Shown: positions 24,749 through 32,006 of the stretch, one piece after another
How positions within the stretch are numbered: position 1 is the first letter of the stretch
How the letters are laid out: each line of letters begins with the position of its first letter
Source of the DNA: Mucilaginibacter sp.
Lineage (GTDB): Bacteria; Bacteroidota; Bacteroidia; Sphingobacteriales; Sphingobacteriaceae
NCBI RefSeq assembly: GCF_025362475.1
Contig: NZ_JANYGH010000025.1
Location: 1-64,000 of the forward strand
Length of the DNA stretch: 64,000 nucleotides
Reading direction: 5' to 3'
Notes under the pieces: generated by a model
Told to the model about the DNA's origin: nothing
Seen by the model: only the letters and a program-made list of their open reading frames with translations
Database searches by the model: none
Position numbers and translations under genes: made by a program

Positions 24749-24914
24749 TTTAAAAAGGAGGCACCTACAGAGCCCGGCTTTGCGATTTTATTGTACTATA
24801 AACACGTAACTCCTACGGAGTTGGAAGTGGATAGATCATTAACTCCAGCGGAGTTACGTGTTTATAGTGAAAGAATATCTCGTTTTTTGGCTCCGTAGGT
24901 GCCACCTTTTTAAA
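24749..24914. repeat. 166-bp MITE-like nested palindrome
   Basis: The outer arms 24749-24774 and 24889-24914 (TTTAAAAAGG...GCACCTAC, with CTACGGAGCC on the other side) match at 24 of 26 positions. The inner arms 24795-24813 and 24850-24868 (ACTATAAACACGTAACTCC and its complement) are perfect over 19 bp. The centre repeats CTCCTACGGAGTT and AACTCCAGCGGAGTT. The whole segment could fold into one long hairpin. It carries no ORF and lies between convergent genes. Confidence 0.9.
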
Positions 24915-24940
24915 GCGATTTCCCGTGTAAACTCAATTGC

Positions 24941-25804
24941 CTACAAAAACTGCTTGCGGTACGCAAATGGTGTTTTGCCCATTATAGCTTTAAACTGCCT
25001 GTTGAAATAAGAAAGGTTATCAAACCCACATTCAAAACTTACCTTGGATATGCTTAGTTCTTTTTCGGCCAGTAAAGATGAAGCGTGAGTGATCCTGACG
25101 TTATTAATAAATTGCGATAGCGTTTTATGGGTGCGCCGTTTAAAATAGCGACAAAATGCGGCTTCATTCATGCATGCCAGCGAAGCTGCTTTCTTGGTAT
25201 TAACATCTTCTTTGAAATTTTCAAGCACATAGGTGAAAACCGCCTCTAACCGGTTTTCACCCTCCCGGGCACGGGTCGGCTCTTTAAACTGTTCGGAGCT
25301 GATCATGGTAATTTTATCCTTTTGGAGAGAAGAAACGTTTTCCAGCAGTTGCATCAGCGTAATTAAGGCTTTTAATCCTTTCTGTTTGTGAATCTCAAAA
25401 ATCAGCTTCTTTAACTGCGTTGTTGGGTGATTGATCCTGATACCCCTTTTGGCCAATTTAAACAGCTCTTTTACAATTTTAAATTCGGGTTTCAAATAAA
25501 AGTCATGCCCTAAAAAATCCTCTTTAAACTGGATGATGATGGAATGGGCCAATTCTCCGGAATCAACAAAAGATTTTTCATTGATGAAATAATGAGGAAA
25601 GCCCGGCCCGAAAATGTACATATCACCCTCGGTGAAATTCATGATCCTATCGCCACCGTAAAATTTCCCATGTCCCTTTACAATAATGGTAAATTCATAT
25701 CCCTCATGAAAATGGAAGGGCGCAGCAAACTGGGAAGTGATCTCTTCTTTAACTACAAAACTTGCATCTGTAGAAAGTGAAAGCTCACGTAAAATCTTCT
25801 TCAA
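24941..25804 (-). CDS. AraC-family regulator with N-terminal cupin
   Basis: A 287-aa regulator. The N-terminal cupin sensor (about 25-110) shows FHFHEGYEFTIIVKGHGKF and a GDMYIFGPGFPH loop. The C-terminal AraC domain (about 185-287) has ACMNEAAFCRYFKRRTHKTL and ISKVSFECGFDNLSYFNRQFK. It is divergent from the sugar-acid dehydratase operon across a 124-bp spacer holding promoters for both directions. It is therefore the likely local regulator, sensing a sugar or sugar acid. Confidence 0.92.
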   Translation of the reverse strand: MKKILRELSLSTDASFVVKEEITSQFAAPFHFHEGYEFTIIVKGHGKFYGGDRIMNFTEGDMYIFGPGFPHYFINEKSFVDSGELAHSIIIQFKEDFLGHDFYLKPEFKIVKELFKLAKRGIRINHPTTQLKKLIFEIHKQKGLKALITLMQLLENVSSLQKDKITMISSEQFKEPTRAREGENRLEAVFTYVLENFKEDVNTKKAASLACMNEAAFCRYFKRRTHKTLSQFINNVRITHASSLLAEKELSISKVSFECGFDNLSYFNRQFKAIMGKTPFAYRKQFL

Positions 25805-25832
25805 ATGATGTTTTTTTGGATATTGGTTAAAA

Positions 25833-25840
25833 CAAATGTA
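25833..25840 (-). promoter_or_regulatory. -7 element TACATTTG for the AraC gene
   Basis: An exact TAnnTTTG match on the minus strand, 28 bp above the ATG at 25804. Confidence 0.5.
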
Positions 25841-25894
25841 AATATTGTATCAGTAATGGCAAAATTTGTGTTTTTTATGCCACTTCTGCTTCTA

Positions 25895-25902
25895 TAAATT
25901 TG
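25895..25902 (+). promoter_or_regulatory. -7 element TAAATTTG for the sugar-acid operon
   Basis: An exact TAnnTTTG match 26 bp before the dehydratase ATG. A TTTG at 25865-25868 lies 26 bp above, too far for an ideal -33, as expected if an activator is needed. Confidence 0.5.
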
Positions 25903-25928
25903 AATAGGTATAAAACCCCAATTATACA

Positions 25929-27644
25929 ATGGACGACAAAGAATTAAGAAGCAGGGCTTGGTTTGGCCGCAAAGGGAAAGATGGTTTTATATACCGTGCC
26001 TGGATGAAAAACCAGGGTATCCCTGATTATGAATTTAACGGTAAACCGGTAATTGGGATATGTAATACCTGGAGTGAGTTAACCCCATGTAACGCCCATT
26101 TTCGTGAACTCGCCGAATCTGTAAAACGGGGCATTTTGGAAGCCGGTGGTTTCCCGGTGGAGTTCCCGGTAATGTCATTGGGCGAAACGTTAATGAAGCC
26201 AACGGCCATGCTGTACCGTAACCTGGCCAGTATGGATGTAGAGGAATCCATCAGGGCAAATCCTTTGGATGGGGTGGTGCTGCTGTGTGGTTGCGATAAA
26301 ACAACGCCATCATTGGTAATGGGTGCCTGCAGCGTAAACCTGCCAACCATAGTTGTATCTGGCGGACCAATGTTAACCGGCAACCACAGAGGCAAGCAGA
26401 TTGGCACCAGCGATGTTTGGCGGTATCATGATGATGTACGTGCCGGCAAAATAATGGAAGAGGAACTATTGACCATTGAATCGGCCATGTGCCGCAGCCA
26501 GGGGCATTGCGCGGTTATGGGTACAGCATCATCTATGGCCTGTATGGTTGAGTCATTAGGTTTGTCGCTGCCTGGCAATGCCGCTATCCCTGCTGCCGAT
26601 TCCAGGCGTAAGGTTTTGGCCCAGCTTTCGGGGCTGCGGATTGTTGAAATGGTTAAGGAAGACCTGAAGCTATCGGATATATTGACCAGGAACGCTTTTG
26701 AAAATGCCATAAAAACCAATGCAGCCATCGGCGGTTCAACCAATTTTGTGATCCACTTACTGGCCATTGCTGGCAGGATCGGCATGCCTTTGGAGTTAAA
26801 AGATTTTGATCACCTCTCGAAGAACATCCCGCTGATCGCAAACCTTCAGCCGTCTGGCAAATATTTCATGGAAGATCTGTTTTACGCAGGTGGCTTACCG
26901 GTTGTATTAAAGGCGCTGGATAATATACTACACCGCGATTGTATCACCGTGAACGGAAAAACCATCAGCGATAATTATAGTAATGTAATTGGGTACAACA
27001 GTGATGTGATCACTACGGTTGACGCACCATTTAATACAGCCACCGGCCTTGCTGTATTAACCGGGAACTTGTGCGAAGCGGGAGCGGTTATCAAGCCATC
27101 TGCAGCAAGCGCGCATTTGATGCAGCATACGGGTAAAGCTGTTGTTTTTGAAAATATAGAAGATTTTAAGGCACGTATTGATACGGATGAGTTGGAGGTG
27201 GATGAAAATAGTGTGCTGGTATTAAAAAATGTTGGCCCAAAAGGATACCCCGGAATGCCCGAAGTTGGCAATATGGGTATCCCTAAAAAATTGCTGGAAA
27301 AAGGGATCACGGATATGGTGCGCATCTCTGACGGCAGGATGAGCGGCACAGGATTTGGCACCGTGGTATTGCATGTATCACCGGAGGCTGCAACCGGAGG
27401 GGATTTTGCCATGATTAAAACCGGCGATCTGATAACGCTTGATGTGCCAAACCGGCTATTAAATGTTGACATTAGCCCGGCGGAACTTGCGGAAAGAAAA
27501 AAACAATATTTGCCACCCCCACCTATTACAGATCGTGGATATGTAAAGCTATATACAGATCATGTTCAGCAGGCGCATTTAGGCGCCGATATGGACTTTT
27601 TGATCGGTGGTTCCGGGAGTAAGGTTTTAAGGGATTCGCATTAA
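25929..27644 (+). CDS. IlvD/Edd-family sugar-acid dehydratase
   Basis: A 571-aa Fe-S dehydratase. In the family these convert aldonates to 2-keto-3-deoxy acids, or act as IlvD in branched-chain synthesis. Cluster-binding and active-site features are present: CNTWSELTPCN near residue 41, the LCGCDKTTPS segment near 115, and the SMCRSQGHC-like stretch near 180 (AMCRSQGHCAVMG). The closest resemblance is to pentonate dehydratases such as L-arabonate dehydratase, because of the start RSRAWFGRKGKDGF. It leads an operon with an SDR (gap 9 bp) and an SMP-30 lactonase, which fits oxidation of a sugar via lactone and aldonate. Confidence 0.9.
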   Translation: MDDKELRSRAWFGRKGKDGFIYRAWMKNQGIPDYEFNGKPVIGICNTWSELTPCNAHFRELAESVKRGILEAGGFPVEFPVMSLGETLMKPTAMLYRNLASMDVEESIRANPLDGVVLLCGCDKTTPSLVMGACSVNLPTIVVSGGPMLTGNHRGKQIGTSDVWRYHDDVRAGKIMEEELLTIESAMCRSQGHCAVMGTASSMACMVESLGLSLPGNAAIPAADSRRKVLAQLSGLRIVEMVKEDLKLSDILTRNAFENAIKTNAAIGGSTNFVIHLLAIAGRIGMPLELKDFDHLSKNIPLIANLQPSGKYFMEDLFYAGGLPVVLKALDNILHRDCITVNGKTISDNYSNVIGYNSDVITTVDAPFNTATGLAVLTGNLCEAGAVIKPSAASAHLMQHTGKAVVFENIEDFKARIDTDELEVDENSVLVLKNVGPKGYPGMPEVGNMGIPKKLLEKGITDMVRISDGRMSGTGFGTVVLHVSPEAATGGDFAMIKTGDLITLDVPNRLLNVDISPAELAERKKQYLPPPPITDRGYVKLYTDHVQQAHLGADMDFLIGGSGSKVLRDSH

Positions 27645-27653
27645 TTTTATAAA

Positions 27654-28424
27654 ATGAGTTTTAAAAATAAAGTAGCTATAGTAACGGGGGCGGGTCAGGG
27701 TATTGGCTTCGAGATCTGTAAAATACTTGCTGCAAAAGGAGCCACGGTAATCCTGAACGATATTGATGCCGACCTGGCTAACAAAGCAGAAATACTGATT
27801 AATGAAAACAATAGCGATCAATGTTTAGCCATGGTTGGTGACTCAAGCGATCTATCCTTTATCAACAAAATGGTGGAAACCGCTGTTGAGCGCTACGGAC
27901 GATTGGATATCGTTATAGCAAATGCGGGCATCACCCTGTACGGTGATTTTTTTACCTATACTAAAGAATCTTTTTCTAAAGTAATGGATGTTAACCTCGG
28001 CGGCTCATTTTTTTTAGCCCAGGCGGCCGCAAAGCAAATGAAACAGCAGGAAAACGGGGGCGCTATCCTGTTCACATCTTCGGTAGTTGGTCACCAGGCA
28101 TTGAAAAGCCTTGCGGCCTATGCCATGACCAAAGCCGCTTTAGAAATGCTGGCCAAAAACCTGGTTATTGAGCTTTCGCCATATAAAATTAACGTAAACA
28201 CGGTAGCGCCGGGGGCAACACTCACCGAGCGTACTATGGAGGAGGCCGACTATGAACGCGTCTGGTCGGACATCACCCCGATGGGTCGCCCTGCTTATGT
28301 GGCTGATATAGCAAACACCGCTTTGTTTTTAGTATCTGACGAGGCCAAACATATTACCGGCCAAAGCCTTATTGTTGATGGTGGGTGGACATCAGTAAGC
28401 GCTTTGCCCAACGGAATTAAATAA
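27654..28424 (+). CDS. SDR-family dehydrogenase, probable sugar 1-dehydrogenase
   Basis: A 256-aa classical short-chain dehydrogenase. It has the cofactor motif TGAGQGIG (residues 11-18), NAG in IANAGI near residue 90, a catalytic Ser in FTSSVVG, and YAMTKAA with the Tyr-x-x-x-Lys pair near residue 155. The acidic residue after beta-2 (LNDID) suggests NAD preference. It starts 9 bp after the dehydratase and is followed by a lactonase, so it most likely oxidises an aldose to its lactone. The exact sugar is not visible. Confidence 0.9.
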   Translation: MSFKNKVAIVTGAGQGIGFEICKILAAKGATVILNDIDADLANKAEILINENNSDQCLAMVGDSSDLSFINKMVETAVERYGRLDIVIANAGITLYGDFFTYTKESFSKVMDVNLGGSFFLAQAAAKQMKQQENGGAILFTSSVVGHQALKSLAAYAMTKAALEMLAKNLVIELSPYKINVNTVAPGATLTERTMEEADYERVWSDITPMGRPAYVADIANTALFLVSDEAKHITGQSLIVDGGWTSVSALPNGIK

Positions 28425-28488
28425 AAGGCGTTTACGATTGCCTGCAGGCAGGTTATAGGTTAAAAAAATACTTAATCAAAATAAAGCT

Positions 28489-29370
28489 ATGGTAGAGGTT
28501 GCTTTTAAAAGTGAATGCTTTTTAGGAGAGGGACCGGTTTGGGATGATAAAACTAAAACCTTGTGTTGGGTAGATATACTGGGCGGCCATATTCACGAAT
28601 TTAACCCGGATACGGAAACCTGCAAAACGTTGCATGTTGGGCAGATGATTGGCGCGGTAGCTATCTGTAACGATGGGGATTTCCTGGTGGCGTTAAAAAA
28701 TGGTTTGGGTATCATTAACCGCAAAAACGGAAATCTTAGCCTGTTTGCTCACCCCGAATCTCATTTGTTGGAGAATCGGTTTAATGATGGCAAATGTGAT
28801 CCTGTTGGGAGATTTTGGATTGGTTCAATGGCGATTGACGAACAGCCAAATGCGGGAAGCCTGTACATGTTGGATCTCAATAACGACATTATCCTTAAAA
28901 TTGATAATACCACAATATCCAATGGCCTGGCCTGGAGCCTGGATAATAAAACCTTTTATTTTATAGATACGCCTACCATGAATGTGGTTGCCTATGATTT
29001 TGAATTAAGCACCGGGAATATAACTAACAAAAGAACGGTTATTGTTATTGAGGAAAGGGACGGCTACCCTGATGGCATGACTATAGATAATGAAGGCATG
29101 CTATGGATTGCCCATTGGAATGGCTGGCAGGTAACACGTTGGGACCCTGTTAAAGGCGAAAAACTATTTGCATTGCCCCTGCCGGTAGCCAACGTGACAT
29201 CCTGCACATTTGGAGGTTCAAATTTTGAGGATTTGTATATAACTACTGCAAAAAAAGGATTGACAGAGGATGAGCTTAAACAGCAGCCACTTGCGGGTAA
29301 TCTCTTCGTGTGGAAAAATACTGGTTACACCGGTATGGCAGCCGTTGAATACAAAAAGACGATAGCATAG
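28489..29370 (+). CDS. SMP-30/gluconolactonase/LRE-family lactonase
   Basis: A 293-aa six-bladed beta-propeller hydrolase that opens sugar lactones to aldonates. Metal-site residues are recognisable: Glu in FLGEGPVWDD near residue 14, Asn in NRFNDGKCDPVGRFWIG near 100, and Asp in GYPDGMTIDNEG near 200. It has no signal peptide and so acts in the cytosol. It follows the SDR after 64 bp and completes the set of dehydrogenase, lactonase and dehydratase. A downstream aldolase or second dehydrogenase is not in the cluster. Confidence 0.9.
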   Translation: MVEVAFKSECFLGEGPVWDDKTKTLCWVDILGGHIHEFNPDTETCKTLHVGQMIGAVAICNDGDFLVALKNGLGIINRKNGNLSLFAHPESHLLENRFNDGKCDPVGRFWIGSMAIDEQPNAGSLYMLDLNNDIILKIDNTTISNGLAWSLDNKTFYFIDTPTMNVVAYDFELSTGNITNKRTVIVIEERDGYPDGMTIDNEGMLWIAHWNGWQVTRWDPVKGEKLFALPLPVANVTSCTFGGSNFEDLYITTAKKGLTEDELKQQPLAGNLFVWKNTGYTGMAAVEYKKTIA

Positions 29371-29420
29371 GATGATGGATTTTTCTATCTCTTAGAGGCT
29401 GTTTAAAAAAAATAGATCTT

Positions 29421-29667
29421 CATTGCGAGTTGTAAAATCTGGTGGCCTCTGAAGGAGAAAATGACGTAACAAAAAAAGGCTGTCATCCTGAGCTTGTCGA
29501 AGGATAGCGGGCAAAGGCCTCTCCGCGCGAGTCTTCGACAGGCTCAGACTGACAGGTCCAAACGCCTCAAAATCCAATACGTCATGGGTAGGTTTACTAT
29601 CCGGGGAACACTGAAAGGAAAATGACGTTTGAAAAGTTTGTCATCCTGAGGAACAAAGGATGACAAA
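29421..29667. repeat. Interspersed palindromic repeats, copies E and E2
   Basis: Copy E: left arm 29480-29505 (CTGTCATCCTGAGCTTGTCG...), right arm 29532-29555. Copy E2: a short palindrome 29637-29667 (TTTGTCATCC...GGATGACAAA). Outer-arm remnants CATTGCGAG (29421-29429) and CTGAAGGAGAAAATGACG precede copy E, and a similar CTGAAAGGAAAATGACG precedes E2. Two partial elements thus fill this 339-bp spacer between convergent genes. Confidence 0.8.
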
Positions 29668-29709
29668 AAGGGCTTTAACAATTACTTCCCGGGATAGGTA
29701 TAATGATAT

Positions 29710-30510
29710 TTATTTTTTAATGCTGACCTCCGTAATGGCGGTTCTGCGGGTGGCGGTGTACACGATGCCATTTACCATTTCGTACCCGGTAGAAACGGTT
29801 TGCGAATATCGTTTTAAAACAACACCGGTGTTATTATCTATTAATAATGAACCATTAATCCGGCTATTTAAATTACCGCCTAAAACGGAGGTTTTGTAGG
29901 TTATAGTAGTGGTTAGGCCATTTATAGCGTAAATTGTATAATTGGTTGTTGCTGATGGCGTAACATCGGCCCATGAATAGCCCTTTTTCAGCGTGGGATT
30001 TACCGGGAAATCTACCATGAATTGTAACGTGCTGCCTGGCGACAAATGCTCTGGCTGTATCCCGGTGAACGACAAAAGCGTATCATTTACAAAAGCAGGG
30101 CGTTTTAAATTCAATATTTCGCCTTTGTTATTTACCGAAACCATTGATTGGGCATTTACCATTTTCTGCAAACCGCTTTGAATAACTGAATTAGGGTCGG
30201 CTGGCTTGCCTGAATTGTATACCAGGTTTTGATCCATGGCATTTATTGTATCAACAAGCTTATCTGTGGTGATTGTAAATGAGGCTGCCTTTGGAGAAGC
30301 ATCGGTTACTTTGTAAGTTTTAACAACTATAGAAACTGAGCCAACATGTAAGGTTTGGCTGCCGCGCTGCAGTACACAGTTTGATTTTGTAATTACATGT
30401 CTTTGAAATTCATCTCCCGCCTTAAATCTCATCTGCGCAGATGTAACACCACTAATCAATGTTAATATTATAATTAATATATGTTTAAACCCCATTGGTG
30501 TAGTTTTCAT
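29710..30510 (-). CDS. Secreted protein resembling DUF6263
   Basis: A 266-aa protein with a signal peptide (MKTTPMGFKHILIIILTLISGVTSAQ). The mature part begins with a MRFKAGDEFQRHV strand and is rich in Thr, Ser and beta-type residues throughout, ending TAITEVSIKK. The pattern resembles Bacteroidota DUF6263 periplasmic proteins, which have no known function. I choose ATG 30510; an upstream start at 30552 adds 14 residues before the signal. The next upstream gene (Pro-rich protein) lies 58 bp away on the same strand, so they may form one unit. Confidence 0.75.
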   Translation of the reverse strand: MKTTPMGFKHILIIILTLISGVTSAQMRFKAGDEFQRHVITKSNCVLQRGSQTLHVGSVSIVVKTYKVTDASPKAASFTITTDKLVDTINAMDQNLVYNSGKPADPNSVIQSGLQKMVNAQSMVSVNNKGEILNLKRPAFVNDTLLSFTGIQPEHLSPGSTLQFMVDFPVNPTLKKGYSWADVTPSATTNYTIYAINGLTTTITYKTSVLGGNLNSRINGSLLIDNNTGVVLKRYSQTVSTGYEMVNGIVYTATRRTAITEVSIKK

Positions 30511-30568
30511 TTTTGTGTTTTTGTAATAATGCCTATAGGTATCTATTGACATTATGCCATTATTGCCA

Positions 30569-31291
30569 TTACTTTTTGGGTGATGGAGATTTAACTTTTT
30601 TTGCGCTTTTACCGCGGGATCTGCTCGCTTTTTTTGCTGCCGGTTTTACCAGCTTAAAGCTTACATTTTCCAGGATACCGGGAGTAGACCATATAGCCGG
30701 GCCGTTACCCTGGGGTAACACGGAGGTAGGCTGGTTCATCACATCCGGCATTACAGGAAGTGGTCCCTTTACAGTTGAGGCTTGCCCCGATGGTGTAGGC
30801 TCCTTGGCAGAAACCGGCATCTCTGGGGATTCCGGAACAGGCAGATCAAAAGTGGAGGTAACCGGTACGTCCTGGGGCGATTGTCGCGGCAGCGGTGGTG
30901 CATGGGGCACGCCGGGCAATGGTATTGCTGCCGATCCCGTTTCAATACCCAATATAGTTGGCTGGTCGGGGGCGTTTACCAATGGTGATGTAGTGGCAAT
31001 AGCAGCCAGGGCCTGCATCTGCACGGCCGGTCCGGGTGGCAGCGAAATTGCAGGAACATCCTTAAGCGTTAGTACAATTGGCTTACCGGGTACCAATTTC
31101 CCTGTATTTCCTTTTGGCAGGTTGCGGGGTGGCAATGGTGGCGGAACGTTCCAGTCCGATAAATTACTTTTTTGGGCCATTGCCTCATTTAAGGAGCAGG
31201 CAAGAGCTATAAACGTCAAAATCAAGATCGGCAGTAATTTAGTGCGACCCCGGATTCTTTCCGTTTTTTTTTGTGGGTATGATGTTTTCAT
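30569..31291 (-). CDS. Proline-rich envelope protein with Lys/Arg-rich tail
   Basis: A 240-aa low-complexity protein. The N-terminus has a basic stretch (KKTERIRGRTK), then a hydrophobic segment (LLPILILTFIALACSL) and NEAMAQ, giving a long signal peptide or an N-terminal anchor. The mature region is about one quarter Pro, with many PxxP and PPLPP stretches, and it ends with a cationic tail KKASRSRGKSAKKVKSPSPKK. This could span the periplasm or bind anionic polymers. No catalytic domain is present. A 261-aa open frame lies antisense to it, which I treat as a by-product of its composition. Confidence 0.7.
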   Translation of the reverse strand: MKTSYPQKKTERIRGRTKLLPILILTFIALACSLNEAMAQKSNLSDWNVPPPLPPRNLPKGNTGKLVPGKPIVLTLKDVPAISLPPGPAVQMQALAAIATTSPLVNAPDQPTILGIETGSAAIPLPGVPHAPPLPRQSPQDVPVTSTFDLPVPESPEMPVSAKEPTPSGQASTVKGPLPVMPDVMNQPTSVLPQGNGPAIWSTPGILENVSFKLVKPAAKKASRSRGKSAKKVKSPSPKK

Positions 31292-31753
31292 TCAATAATT
31301 ATCTTTTTATAGAAGACGGGCAACACCGTTATCAATGATGAATTTGGTTAGCTGATGGATATCCAGGAAATTTTATTCAAAAACCAAAAGTCAATGTGTT
31401 TTTAAACGGTTTTATACCCACCAGATGTTTCAAATTCATTCCAAATCATTCATTATTAAAGTTAATCTTTTTTATTAATTCGCGGGTTATAGGTGCATTA
31501 ATGCCAAAAGCATCTGCACTTTTTGATAGCATCATTCCGCTCGCTTATTTCTGTCTTTATCCACCCTACTCACCATTGGTAAACTTACGTTTTACCAGGG
31601 TCGCAAAAAATACCAATTGCTTTGTATTGTAGGCCTTGGCGCAGGTCCATAAAATTGTGTTATAAAAAACAGCCAAAAGTCACGATGGAAAATTGATGAC
31701 TTTATTAAACACAGGGCTATAACAACAGATTTTTTAACCTAAAGAAAAATGTC
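31292..31753. other. Intergenic region with a shared regulatory module
   Basis: About 460 bp with no convincing gene. The useful part is 31603-31658, a three-block module also found at 34469-34524 with identical spacing (reported separately). The rest shows nothing clear. Confidence 0.5.
31603..31658 (+). promoter_or_regulatory. Three-block upstream module, copy 1
   Basis: Blocks GCAAAAAATACCAA (31603-31616), GCTTTGTATTGT (31619-31630) and TCCATAAAATTGT (31646-31658). The third contains TAAAATTG, one base off the -7 consensus, and the second contains a TTTG. The same three blocks with the same spacing lie at 34469-34524. Confidence 0.65.
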
Positions 31754-31972
31754 ATGAGCAGCTATTTGGAATATTTGATTTACTGTATCCCCATCCCATT
31801 TATAGTATTAGCATACAGGTACAGGCTTAGATGTAAAAGATTGCAGAGTACGGGTAAAATACCAGACATTATTGACGCAAGGCAACGGCAAACGCTATTC
31901 TCTTTACTGGCTATACTATCGGCTTTGATAATTATTATTACACAATTGCAGTTTTTTTCCGACAGCATATAA
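31754..31972 (+). CDS. Small membrane protein (72 aa)
   Basis: A 72-aa protein with two hydrophobic helices (about residues 5-20 and 47-66) joined by a basic loop (YRLRCKRLQSTGKIPDIIDARQRQ). I do not recognise it. It lies about 95 bp downstream of the shared module at 31603-31658 and 34 bp upstream of the TPR histidine kinase gene. The text before its ATG (TTAACCTAAAGAAAAATG) resembles that before the 47-aa secreted peptide gene at 34636. Shared control with that gene supports both being real. Confidence 0.6.
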   Translation: MSSYLEYLIYCIPIPFIVLAYRYRLRCKRLQSTGKIPDIIDARQRQTLFSLLAILSALIIIITQLQFFSDSI

Positions 31973-32006
31973 ATCACTATCTTTAGCTGGGAACATATAC
32001 CCGGAT

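Noticed and set aside
31396-31632. 78-codon frame in the long spacer before the small membrane protein
   Set aside because: It runs into the regulatory module at 31603-31658 and has no motif or start signal.
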